Shown one piece after another: positions 35,591 through 44,008 of a stretch of 64,000 nucleotides of DNA. Source of the DNA: Bacteroidota bacterium. GTDB lineage: Bacteria; Bacteroidota; Bacteroidia; Cytophagales; Cyclobacteriaceae. Position 1 is the stretch's first letter; every line of letters begins with the position of its first letter. The notes under the pieces are model-generated. The model was not told the DNA's origin and ran no database searches. It was given only the letters and a program-made list of their open reading frames with translations. Made by a program: the position numbers and the translations under genes. Location of the stretch: positions 353,681-417,680 of the forward strand of contig JAFDYV010000007.1 of the NCBI GenBank assembly GCA_018267275.1, read 5' to 3'.

Positions 35591-35735
35591 AGCGTTTTAA
35601 TATTTTAGTTTAAAACTTACGAAATGTATAACAATTATTTAATCTGAAAAAATATTTTGCAAAATATTTTCTTATGACTCAAGAATTTCATGTTGATGAT
35701 TTTCTTTTTCGATGTCATAACTACACCATTTTTCA

Positions 35736-36761
35736 TCACGCAATGATGTTCACCTCAGGTGTAAGTATGATGCCAAATTTTTCTTTCACACTTTCAATTA
35801 TACTACATGCAAGAGAAAAAATTTCTTCTCCTTTTGCATTACCATAGTTGACCAACACCAATGCTTGCTGCGCATGCACGCCTACTTCACCAAACTTTTT
35901 TCCTTTCCATCCGCATTGCTCAATCAACCAACCAGCAGGAACTTTAACTTCTTGATTCACAGAAGGATAATTTGGAATAGTTGGATTGTTTTTTTGCAGC
36001 GATTGATAGTGATCAAGCATGATAGAAGGGTTCTTAAAGAAACTTCCGGCATTGCCGATGACTGAAGGGTCGGGTAGTTTGCTTCTGCGTATCGAGATGA
36101 CAGCATCACTCACTGCTTGGATGGTAGGTATTGACACATTCATCTGCCTCAACGTGTCGGCAATAGCACCATACTGCGTATTGATGCGATGATTTTTTTT
36201 GGTGAGAGTTAAAGTAACACTTGAAATAAAAAATTTTTCCTTCCACTCATGCTTGAAGACGCTTTCGCGGTAGCCGAACTTGCATTGTTGGTTGCTGAAC
36301 ACGTGCTCGTCACCGCTCAAAAGGTCGATGCATTGTACCGTGTCAATCACATCTTTCACTTCAACTCCGTATGCTCCGATGTTTTGAATGGGCGCAGCAC
36401 CTGTTGAGCCTGGTATCAACGATAAATTTTCGATACCGCCCCAGTTGTTTTTTACGCAGTGCATTACCAAATGGTGCCAAACTTCTCCACTCGCCACTTG
36501 AATGGTTACATGTTCATCACTTTCGCGCACCAAGTGAATTCCTTTGAGGTTGCATTGCACTACCAAACCGTCAAAGTCTTTGCAGAATAGCACATTGCTG
36601 CCACCTCCCAACAGTAGGCGCTTGTGAGTTTTGTAGATCACGCTCTGTTGAAGTTCTATCAATTCATCAACAGATGAAATCGAACAGAAATACCTTGCGC
36701 TCGCGGCAATGCCGAATGTATTGAGCGGCTTCAGGTTTTTGTTTTCCTCAATGTTGATCAT
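35736..36761 (-). CDS. murB: UDP-N-acetylmuramate dehydrogenase
   Basis: MurB reduces UDP-GlcNAc-enolpyruvate to UDP-MurNAc with NADPH and FAD, a cytoplasmic step of peptidoglycan synthesis. FAD-domain motifs are LLLGGGSNVLF and SLIPGSTGAAPIQNIGAYG; the catalytic serine lies in GNAGSFFKNP and the C-terminal glutamate is in HAQQALVLVN context (EVGVHAQQ). The extra insert near FGYRESVFKHEW marks the type I (E. coli-like) form. Start ATG 36761 gives the conserved N-terminus (NLKPLNTFGI); an earlier ATG would add seven unconserved residues. Confidence 0.96.
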   Translation of the reverse strand: MINIEENKNLKPLNTFGIAASARYFCSISSVDELIELQQSVIYKTHKRLLLGGGSNVLFCKDFDGLVVQCNLKGIHLVRESDEHVTIQVASGEVWHHLVMHCVKNNWGGIENLSLIPGSTGAAPIQNIGAYGVEVKDVIDTVQCIDLLSGDEHVFSNQQCKFGYRESVFKHEWKEKFFISSVTLTLTKKNHRINTQYGAIADTLRQMNVSIPTIQAVSDAVISIRRSKLPDPSVIGNAGSFFKNPSIMLDHYQSLQKNNPTIPNYPSVNQEVKVPAGWLIEQCGWKGKKFGEVGVHAQQALVLVNYGNAKGEEIFSLACSIIESVKEKFGIILTPEVNIIA

Positions 36762-36799
36762 AAAACCCAAGCAAGGAAACAAAAAGAGGGGAGAAAAGC

Positions 36800-36870
36800 T
36801 ATTCGTTGGTTAATCGTTGGTGGTTGTTTGTTATTTGCGTCCGGCCGTGAGCAACCAACAACGAATAACC
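36800..36870. repeat. Stuttering palindrome, type 3
   Basis: The left arm attcgttggttaatcgttgg and following tggttgtttg are imperfectly complementary to caaccaacaacgaataacc on the right. It lies between the lipoprotein gene and murB. There is no T-tract. Confidence 0.55.
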
Positions 36871-36875
36871 AAATG

Positions 36876-38081
36876 CTATTGGAAGGATTTCGACAACTCT
36901 TCTTTAGAAATCTTAAAGAGGCAAATTCGCGGAAAGCGACCTGCAATAAATGTGGTTCCGCATACCGCCAAGCCGCCATCGCTGGTGGTGGTGAAGGCCG
37001 CAATCTCAAACGGATTAGAGAATCCGAGGTATCGGCTGCCTATAAACTTTCCATCTGCTTTGTTGTAACCGTACAAGCCAATTTGTTTGCCTCTTGTGTT
37101 GCTGCCATAAAGAATGCAATCTTTGCCGTTAATAGTCGCGGTCAACATCTTAACTGTGGCGTTCGGTGCTAACTCCAACAGGTTGTTCCCTTCTAAATCA
37201 ACACTCGAGGTAATGCCTGTGCCCGTCAGCGTAATGTTGGGCATCAGATAATTGTCGCCATAACTGAAACGTGCTCCTGCATATCGATTTCCGTCCAAAG
37301 GCATCACGCAACTGAATCCGCCATCATCTTGGTTGCCCTGCACCACGCCTTGTGGGTTGTTGGCCGTCAGATTGGTGAACACCAGAGAAAAGGTGTAATT
37401 GTAAAATCCGCTGAAAAAATATTGTCCGGAAAGCGTTTTCCCAACTTGAAATGGAAACTGTCGGCCAGTACGTAAGAAGTGCTCTACAATGGGTTTCTCC
37501 ACTCCATCGCCAGCGCCCACACTAAAACCTTTTGAGTTAATGCTGTTGCCACTTGGTGAAACCAGCGTTACCACACTTTGCTTACTAAAGTCGTCATATC
37601 TCAGCAATACAAAATTGCCGTTGTCATTGTATGCAGCGGCTGGGTACGATCCGCCAACCAGCGTGGTTTTGTTGATAGTGCCTGATGGATCTACTTCCGA
37701 TAGTTGAGTTTGAATATTTTTTGGTTCCATACTGAAGAAATAGTATTTGCTATTCACTTCGAGCAGCGGCCCGATGGGATTGACAATATCCGTGGCGACT
37801 TCTTTCTCCAACACAATTGCGCCCAGGTTATCAGTTTTTAACAGGTATGTGCCCGAATAGTACTGAGCATTTGGGCTAGTGGGGTCGGCAATCCTGCGCC
37901 CACCCAAAATCAAGTAGCCACCATCGGGCGTTTGCTTGATGTCGATAGGGAAGTACGAGGCGCTGAACTTATTGTTATCATAGATGCGAACAAAGTTGGC
38001 TTTGTCAATGTCCGGGCTCGACTCATTTGCGCACGAACTACAAATGACAAGTGCTAAAGCTATATAAGTTAGGTTTTTCAT
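36876..38081 (-). CDS. Lipoprotein of unknown function
   Basis: The 401-residue protein begins with a lipobox signal (ALVICSSC). The mature part is beta-rich with repeated words such as KQTPDGGYLILGG and TTSDGGLAVCG, which occur in propeller-like Bacteroidota lipoproteins (delta-60-like repeats). It probably faces the periplasm or the cell surface. It is the last gene of an operon with DUF1800, DUF1501 and a barrel protein; its start is 29 nt after the barrel stop. ATG 38081 was chosen because it begins the signal peptide directly. Confidence 0.7.
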   Translation of the reverse strand: MKNLTYIALALVICSSCANESSPDIDKANFVRIYDNNKFSASYFPIDIKQTPDGGYLILGGRRIADPTSPNAQYYSGTYLLKTDNLGAIVLEKEVATDIVNPIGPLLEVNSKYYFFSMEPKNIQTQLSEVDPSGTINKTTLVGGSYPAAAYNDNGNFVLLRYDDFSKQSVVTLVSPSGNSINSKGFSVGAGDGVEKPIVEHFLRTGRQFPFQVGKTLSGQYFFSGFYNYTFSLVFTNLTANNPQGVVQGNQDDGGFSCVMPLDGNRYAGARFSYGDNYLMPNITLTGTGITSSVDLEGNNLLELAPNATVKMLTATINGKDCILYGSNTRGKQIGLYGYNKADGKFIGSRYLGFSNPFEIAAFTTTSDGGLAVCGTTFIAGRFPRICLFKISKEELSKSFQ

Positions 38082-38110
38082 CTTCGGGTTGTGTAAAAGT
38101 GTTGGGGCGA

Positions 38111-38980
38111 TCAATTCGATTTGAAATCGTTGCTCAAGAAACGCAGCGGGAAAAGCACTCCAGCCGTGATCACAATGTTGTTTAGTTTCAGATCGTCTTG
38201 GGCATCGCCAATACCCGAAAGGCGATCGTTGGCAAACCGATTCTTAGTATTTACGATATTACTCATGCCCATGCGATAGGTGGCATCCAATATCCAACGC
38301 ACGTTGCCGGTTTGATAAGTTACTCCAAAACCTCCAATCAATCCCCAATTGTTGGTGAACAAGTCTTTGGTACCCACAATCACGGGTTCGGTGCTCAGTT
38401 GGTTAGTACCACCAGATGCAATGTCAGTTCCGCTCACCTGCACCGTTTTCACTGCATTGATTAACATAGAATAATAAATGCCCACTTGCACGAATGGGCG
38501 CAGGCGGTCTCCGTACACATCATATTTAATTAAGAATGGAATTTCAGCAAACTCAATCTTCTGTTCTTGGCTAAAGTTTTGGGTCAGACTTTCATTGTTA
38601 TTGGTAGTACTGAACCATCGCAGTTGATTGGAATAGGTGAAGTGCGAGCTGCGGTAAGTAGGTTGCAGGCTAAAAGAAAAGCCTTTATAAGAAAAGCTGG
38701 CTTCCACACTGGTAACAATGCCAAAAACATTGAACGCATCGTAAGTTTTGTCTATTTGATTGGAGCCGTAGTTGGTAGGCGTTAAAATGGTGTATCGCTT
38801 CATTACATCTGCTTGCGATAGGTTGGTGCCCGCTTTAAATCCAAGCCACCATTGCTTGTCTAAGAACTGATTTTGACCATTTGGTTTGGTCGAATTGAAT
38901 TTGGGAGCTTTTCGTTTCGGTTGCCCCAAGCACGCACTTGCAATAGCCAGAAACATGAGCGGCAAGTAAAGTTTTTTCAT
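38111..38980 (-). CDS. Outer-membrane beta-barrel protein (PorT-like family)
   Basis: The 289-residue protein has a signal peptide (SACLGQ), a basic linker, and a beta-barrel of about eight strands of the PorT-like/OMP_b-brl_2 kind: WWLGFKAGTNLSQ, EFAEIPFLIKYD, RPFVQVGIYYS and NNWGLIGGFGVTYQ. It is encoded between the DUF1501 gene and a lipoprotein gene on the same strand. The group may form a surface assembly, but no specific function can be assigned. Confidence 0.82.
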   Translation of the reverse strand: MKKLYLPLMFLAIASACLGQPKRKAPKFNSTKPNGQNQFLDKQWWLGFKAGTNLSQADVMKRYTILTPTNYGSNQIDKTYDAFNVFGIVTSVEASFSYKGFSFSLQPTYRSSHFTYSNQLRWFSTTNNNESLTQNFSQEQKIEFAEIPFLIKYDVYGDRLRPFVQVGIYYSMLINAVKTVQVSGTDIASGGTNQLSTEPVIVGTKDLFTNNWGLIGGFGVTYQTGNVRWILDATYRMGMSNIVNTKNRFANDRLSGIGDAQDDLKLNNIVITAGVLFPLRFLSNDFKSN

Positions 38981-38994
38981 AGGTGGTTGGTAGG

Positions 38995-40713
38995 TTATTT
39001 TGTTACGATCAGTTTCTTACTTTCATTTACAAAACCGGTTTTCAATTGGTATAAATAAAATCCGGGTGGCACATCGCTTAGTTCAATCTTCACTGAATGT
39101 TCGCCTTCGGTTTTTTCTTCGCTGATCACCGTCTTAAGTTGCTTGCCGCTGTTGTCCAACAAGTTAATAGTTACGTGGCTGGTGTTGTTGATTCTAAATC
39201 TGATAGTCGTACTTTCTTTGGCTGGATTGGGGAAACAATCCAGCAGGCCAAACCGTTCGGCTACAAAATTCTCTTGCACACCCGAGATGACTTGCTCTGC
39301 TAACACAATGTTTTCATAATTGCCGGTACCCTCTTCTTTCGGTCCCGACAAAAAGTTTTTGAAAAAGATGTCGTTGTTGATTTTGTTTTCATCGACCAAC
39401 ATCCAATCGCGGAGCAAACTCGCATACACTTGTCGGTAATCGTACTGCATGTCTACGTTGTCCTGGGTCAAGTCTGGGACTTTGCCTGTAACACCGGGTT
39501 TAACACCTTTTCCGAAAATGTACACGGGGCCACCTGTGCCGTGGTCCGTGCCATAGCTCCCGTTCGAGTGCACTCTTCTTCCAAACTCCGATGTAGTCAC
39601 CGTCAGCACGCGATCTTCAATACCACGCAAACGCAAGTCGTTTTGAAATGCCTGCATGGCAGATGAAATATGATACATCAACGCGGCATGGCCACCCATG
39701 GTGGGGTCGTAACTTTCAACTTGCTCTGCATGTGTGTCAAATCCTCCGATCTTCACCAAAAATACTTTTGTCTTTACGCCCTTGCCAGCCCCGCCACCAT
39801 CTAATAAGCGCGCCACCAATTGTAGTTGTGAACTCAGGGGGTTATTCAAGCTACCGGTTGGCGCATTGAATGGATATCGTTCCGGATACGTAACTGCAGT
39901 TGCGGATGCGGCCTTGTAAACATCATATAATCTTTGTGCATAGTCTTTCGACTTCTCTTCTAAGCCTAAAATCCAGCTGAGCTCTTTTCCGTAAGGGGAG
40001 TTGAGCAACGCTGCTGGGGGATAACCTCGTGGGTCCACGCCCTGGTCTTGAAATCCCTTAAGACCTTGTACCAAATCTGCAAACCCTTTGGGGTCATTGA
40101 TAGAAATTGAAGTGGGTATGTTACCATCTTGGTGAAAAATGAGCGATACATCACTGCCCATCTCAATGGCCAATGGGTCAAGCATGTCTGCGTTTGGAAA
40201 TTCAGCCGGATAAGTTTTAGGGGCAAACTCTTGCTGTAGGTATCGGCCTACCCAGCCGCTTGAAAAATAATCATCAAAACTTCCGCCCATGAAAGAAATA
40301 TCTCGGCCACGGAAGTGAGAGCCGTTGTTATTTTTGTAAGATACACCCTGCACAACTGCCATGCGGCCACGGTCATACAAATCCTTCATACCGCCCATGT
40401 CGGGATGAAGGCCCACCTGCGCATCTGGCGGCAGCGTGCTATCGAGTTTAATCATTTTGCGCGCGCTGTTCTTGAGCGGAATAGCAATGTTGGGTCTGCG
40501 GCTGTAGTATAAATCATAGTCAGTCACTGGTATAATTGCGTTGAGTCCGTCATTACCGCCATGCATTTGTAAGATTACCAACACCCGATCGTTGGTACTT
40601 TGGCTCGCCATCCTCGTAAGTGAATTTTCAGCCATTACTTTCAGCGGAATGCCGCCCAACGTGATGGGCACGGCTGCCATCGATAAACTTTTTATAAAAT
40701 CTCTGCGCTTCAT
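38995..40713 (-). CDS. DUF1501 protein with Tat-like signal and T9SS sorting domain
   Basis: The 572-residue protein starts MKRRDFIKSLSMAA, a twin-arginine-type signal. The DUF1501 domain (alkaline-phosphatase superfamily relative) shows ILQMHGGNDGLNAIIP, GLHPDMGGMKDLYDRGRMA, GGFDTHAEQ, TTSEFGRRVHSNGS and GTDHGTGGPVYIFG. Residues about 490-572 form a type A T9SS C-terminal sorting domain (LDCFPNPAKESTTI to ending KKLIVTK). It is thus probably exported through the inner membrane by Tat and then moved to the surface by T9SS. It follows the DUF1800 gene by 7 nt, a conserved pair in many bacteria. Activity unknown. Confidence 0.9.
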   Translation of the reverse strand: MKRRDFIKSLSMAAVPITLGGIPLKVMAENSLTRMASQSTNDRVLVILQMHGGNDGLNAIIPVTDYDLYYSRRPNIAIPLKNSARKMIKLDSTLPPDAQVGLHPDMGGMKDLYDRGRMAVVQGVSYKNNNGSHFRGRDISFMGGSFDDYFSSGWVGRYLQQEFAPKTYPAEFPNADMLDPLAIEMGSDVSLIFHQDGNIPTSISINDPKGFADLVQGLKGFQDQGVDPRGYPPAALLNSPYGKELSWILGLEEKSKDYAQRLYDVYKAASATAVTYPERYPFNAPTGSLNNPLSSQLQLVARLLDGGGAGKGVKTKVFLVKIGGFDTHAEQVESYDPTMGGHAALMYHISSAMQAFQNDLRLRGIEDRVLTVTTSEFGRRVHSNGSYGTDHGTGGPVYIFGKGVKPGVTGKVPDLTQDNVDMQYDYRQVYASLLRDWMLVDENKINNDIFFKNFLSGPKEEGTGNYENIVLAEQVISGVQENFVAERFGLLDCFPNPAKESTTIRFRINNTSHVTINLLDNSGKQLKTVISEEKTEGEHSVKIELSDVPPGFYLYQLKTGFVNESKKLIVTK

Positions 40714-40720
40714 TTCATTT

Positions 40721-42451
40721 CTAGTAAAGTTGGTATTCGGGTGACTGCAGCATGGCATTGAACAGGTTGGTCAATTGGTTTTTCACCGTGTCCGGATCTA
40801 AATTGTTATTCCATCGGTTCGTCCACGCGGCTTCAGGGTTAGGATCGATGATGCCCAAAAACGTATTGAGAAAGTAGTTTATTCTAGCGGCTGTCAAGCC
40901 CGAATTGGTATCTGCACCCGTAGTGAAAGTCAGATTTTCATTGAGAGGCAAAAGGTATTTCGCCAACTCAATGATCAATTGTCTTGCATTTGAGGCAATC
41001 GCGTTGCTAAAATTGTTGCGTACAAACGCCACGGGGTCAAACCCTAATGCGCCAGGCATTTGGTTGCCTACAAGTTGTGCAATAAAATTGTATCGTTGTG
41101 TCAGGTAGTTGGTGGAAATCCAGCTGCGGTGGTAGATCGGGAATTGGTGATAGGCATCGTGGCCGGCAACGTCAAAAGGATTGTAGAAATCCATGCCCAT
41201 CAATTGCATTTCGCGTAACAAATCTCCCGTTTTTGAATAAAAGTTGGCTGCATCTGTTGTGTAATTCGGCAGTTGAATTTCAAACAACCGCAGTGTACCT
41301 ATTACTAAATCCAACGGAGATTTAATGATGCCGCCAAAGTTGTCGTCACCTACGCCACCAGCCGCATCATAAAAATGCTGGCTCTGGAAAAGGTCTTCCA
41401 GTACCGGCTGTAGTTTAAACCCATTATTGGTAAACGTGTCTGCCATTTTTGCGATAATGTCGTCATCCAAGGTTTGATCAATGGTGTGGTAGACATAATA
41501 TCGGTATATTCTGCGGCATATATTCCTGGCCGTTTCTGGCTGTAAGTAAATGTGGTCAATGTATTGACTAATCTCATCCAAAGCACTCGCTTCGGTAGCG
41601 TTTCCACCCTGCAGCAGCAGCGGGTTGGCTTGGATTACTTTATTGCCCATTCGGGCGCTCAGTGTTTTTATGCTATTGTCATGAGCAGAGGCATTGGTGG
41701 TACTGCCCCGCACTTTGCCGCGCGGTAACAACGTGTCGGGGTCAATGTTGGCATAGGTTTCGTCCACCTCCCAACCTGAAAGTATTTTGGCGCCTTCTTG
41801 AACATCTTTTTCGGTATACACGAAGTAGTCGCCTATTCCAGTGCTAGGTTTTGGTTGACCCTCCAGGCCGCGGCCAATGCTAAAAAGTTCTAGCAGCTCG
41901 CGCGAGTAATTTTCTTGCGGATTGCCATTAACGTTTAAGTAGCCATCCAATACCTTAAGCATTGCGTTGTCAACACTCACCTTTTTTGTCAACTCCTTAA
42001 AATTTACTTTGGGCCCTGCGGCTTTGTCAAATGCAAATTGCCTGAACAGTTGATTTTGAAAGTAGATCATGCGGCTGTTATCTACTTTACTGATAATAGT
42101 GGTAAGCACCGTATGGATGAAAAACACCATCTTTTCGCGCACTGTGTAGGAAAGCCCTTGGCCTTGCCCCAGCATTTGCGCCATGAACCAGCCTTTGAAA
42201 AAATCCTGAAGTTCAAGTTCACCGCTGTTGGCATCGGAAGTGCCAGAAATAAACCACTCTTGGTTTGTTTCAGGGTCGATGGGCAGCACAGGGGCGGGCA
42301 ATGGTTGTAAGAAAAGTTGCGCTACCGCTTGCGGAGCAGTATAATTGGCGAAAGTATCGATTAGAGCCTTGGTAGGCCCACAAGAGGCGCGGTGCAAAAG
42401 GTGCGCGGCACGCTTGGGGCCGAGTGTTCCTGAAAATGCTGGAAGTGCCAT
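40721..42451 (-). CDS. DUF1800 domain protein
   Basis: The 576-residue protein fits DUF1800: RAAHLLHRASCGPTKALID near the start, VREKMVFFIHTVLTT, NPQENYSRELLELFSIG, and KSPLDLVIGTLRLF. DUF1800 proteins are nearly always encoded beside a DUF1501 protein, as here. No signal peptide is visible at the N-terminus, although its partner is clearly exported, so co-export with the Tat-type partner is possible. Function unknown. It heads a four-gene operon; a TAACTTTA box lies about 18 nt upstream of the ATG. Confidence 0.9.
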   Translation of the reverse strand: MALPAFSGTLGPKRAAHLLHRASCGPTKALIDTFANYTAPQAVAQLFLQPLPAPVLPIDPETNQEWFISGTSDANSGELELQDFFKGWFMAQMLGQGQGLSYTVREKMVFFIHTVLTTIISKVDNSRMIYFQNQLFRQFAFDKAAGPKVNFKELTKKVSVDNAMLKVLDGYLNVNGNPQENYSRELLELFSIGRGLEGQPKPSTGIGDYFVYTEKDVQEGAKILSGWEVDETYANIDPDTLLPRGKVRGSTTNASAHDNSIKTLSARMGNKVIQANPLLLQGGNATEASALDEISQYIDHIYLQPETARNICRRIYRYYVYHTIDQTLDDDIIAKMADTFTNNGFKLQPVLEDLFQSQHFYDAAGGVGDDNFGGIIKSPLDLVIGTLRLFEIQLPNYTTDAANFYSKTGDLLREMQLMGMDFYNPFDVAGHDAYHQFPIYHRSWISTNYLTQRYNFIAQLVGNQMPGALGFDPVAFVRNNFSNAIASNARQLIIELAKYLLPLNENLTFTTGADTNSGLTAARINYFLNTFLGIIDPNPEAAWTNRWNNNLDPDTVKNQLTNLFNAMLQSPEYQLY

Positions 42452-42614
42452 CCTAAAAAATTATTCGCTAAAGTTAATCCCATCCTTTTGTTTCTGCATG
42501 CAGATTGTCAGATAAGCAGCATTTTTTGCCGTTCTGTAACATTATTTTTCTTTGGTAAAGATTTACGCAATTTTGTCTAACCTTGGCTATTATAACTGAG
42601 AAAGTATCTGGGCT

Positions 42615-42622
42615 TAACTTTG
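42615..42622 (+). promoter_or_regulatory. Bacteroidota -7 box for HMG-CoA lyase, near-leaderless
   Basis: TAACTTTG fits TAnnTTTG exactly, only 7 nt before the ATG at 42630. The word ttaactttgccg also precedes the antitoxin gene at 48857. Confidence 0.55.
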
Positions 42623-42629
42623 CCGTAAC

Positions 42630-43472
42630 ATGAAATTGATTGAATGCCCCCGCGATGCCATGCAAGGCATACAAACCTTTATCTCTACAGAAAAGAAGGT
42701 ACACTATATTAATAAGCTATTGGAGGTAGGATTCGACACCCTCGATTTCGGAAGTTTTGTATCGCCCAAAGCCATTCCGCAACTGCGGGATACTGCCGAG
42801 GTATTGTCAAATTTGAAATTGACTGGCACGAAGTTGTTGGCCATTGTAGCTAATACGCGCGGGGCCGAAGAGGCTAGCGCACATGCTTCGATTTCTTACC
42901 TGGGTTTCCCACTGTCGATATCCGAGACCTTCCAACAACGAAACACAAACAAGTCGATAGCTGAGGCACTCAGTACACTTGACGAGATTCAACAAATTTG
43001 CGCACGCGACAACAAAACATTGGTAACCTATATCAGCATGGGGTTTGGTAATCCATATGGCGATCCCTACTCGATCGATCACGTATTGAACATGACAGAC
43101 GTATTGGCCACGATGGGCATTACAATAATTTCGCTAGCCGATACAATTGGTGTGTCGCAACCAAGTCAAATTAAAACCTTGTATTCAACTGCAGTTGAGA
43201 AATTTCCATCGATAGAATTCGGAGCACATCTGCACTCGTCTCCGCAAAAAGCATTAGAGAAAATTGATGCCGCATTTGAAGCTGGATGCCAGCGTTTTGA
43301 TGGTGCGATAAAAGGATTTGGCGGGTGCCCTATGGCAGAAGATGAATTGGTGGGTAATTTGGCAACCGAGACCATCTTGGGTTACCTTGACTCGAGAAGT
43401 GCCGCACCTATTTTAAACAGAGCTGCCTTTGCGGAAGCTATGACGATTGCGGATGACGTATTTGCCCATTAG
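42630..43472 (+). CDS. Hydroxymethylglutaryl-CoA lyase
   Basis: The enzyme cleaves HMG-CoA to acetyl-CoA and acetoacetate, the last step of leucine breakdown. The TIM-barrel start is LIECPRDAMQG (substrate-binding Arg and catalytic Asp), with FGSFVSPKAIPQL, ISLADTIGVSQPSQI, HLHSSPQKAL (metal-binding HxH) and the active-site cysteine loop GFGGCPMAEDELVGN. The 280-residue length is slightly short but includes all these parts. No other leucine-degradation gene is nearby. The GNAT gene starts 2 nt after its stop. Confidence 0.92.
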   Translation: MKLIECPRDAMQGIQTFISTEKKVHYINKLLEVGFDTLDFGSFVSPKAIPQLRDTAEVLSNLKLTGTKLLAIVANTRGAEEASAHASISYLGFPLSISETFQQRNTNKSIAEALSTLDEIQQICARDNKTLVTYISMGFGNPYGDPYSIDHVLNMTDVLATMGITIISLADTIGVSQPSQIKTLYSTAVEKFPSIEFGAHLHSSPQKALEKIDAAFEAGCQRFDGAIKGFGGCPMAEDELVGNLATETILGYLDSRSAAPILNRAAFAEAMTIADDVFAH

Positions 43473-43474
43473 CA

Positions 43475-44005
43475 ATGAACCTCCAACCCACTCACCTTCA
43501 TAGTTCACTTATTAAATTGATGCCGCTGCAAGCAAGTCATTTTGAAGACCTATATGCTGCGGCCTCCGACCCGGCAATTTGGGAACAGCACCCTTCGCGC
43601 GACCCTTACAAGAGAGAAGTATTTCAACAGTTTTTTGATTCAGCAATTTTAGGTAAAGCGGCATTTGCAGTGATTGACGTTGAAACCGAAAAGATAATTG
43701 GAAGCAGCCGTTATTACGAATACAACTCAGAGAACCGTTCGGTTGCTATTGGTTATACATTTTTGGCAAAAGCTTATTGGGGAGGACGTTATAATCATTC
43801 ATTGAAAAAATTGATGCTGGACTATGCTTTTGAGTTTGTCGATACTGTGATCTTTCATATTGGCGAACATAACCTGCGATCACAAATAGCCACGCAACGG
43901 TTTGGTGCAACAAAATTAGAGAGGGTAGAGGAAAAACTGTACGGCACGTTACTCATTCGCAATTTTGTTTACGAACTGAAAAAAGAAGATTGGGTTACCT
44001 ATTAA
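43475..44005 (+). CDS. GNAT-family N-acetyltransferase (RimJ/RimL type)
   Basis: The 176-residue protein has the layout of the RimJ/RimL group: strand LIKLMPLQASHFEDLYAAA, the central strand VIGYTFLAKAYWGGRYNHS with the pyrophosphate-binding region, and IFHIGEHNLRSQIATQRFGA. It transfers an acetyl group to an unknown amine, possibly a protein N-terminus. It is translated from the HMG-CoA lyase transcript. The stop lies 3 nt from the convergent DUF4139 gene. Confidence 0.85.
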   Translation: MNLQPTHLHSSLIKLMPLQASHFEDLYAAASDPAIWEQHPSRDPYKREVFQQFFDSAILGKAAFAVIDVETEKIIGSSRYYEYNSENRSVAIGYTFLAKAYWGGRYNHSLKKLMLDYAFEFVDTVIFHIGEHNLRSQIATQRFGATKLERVEEKLYGTLLIRNFVYELKKEDWVTY

Positions 44006-44008
44006 TTC

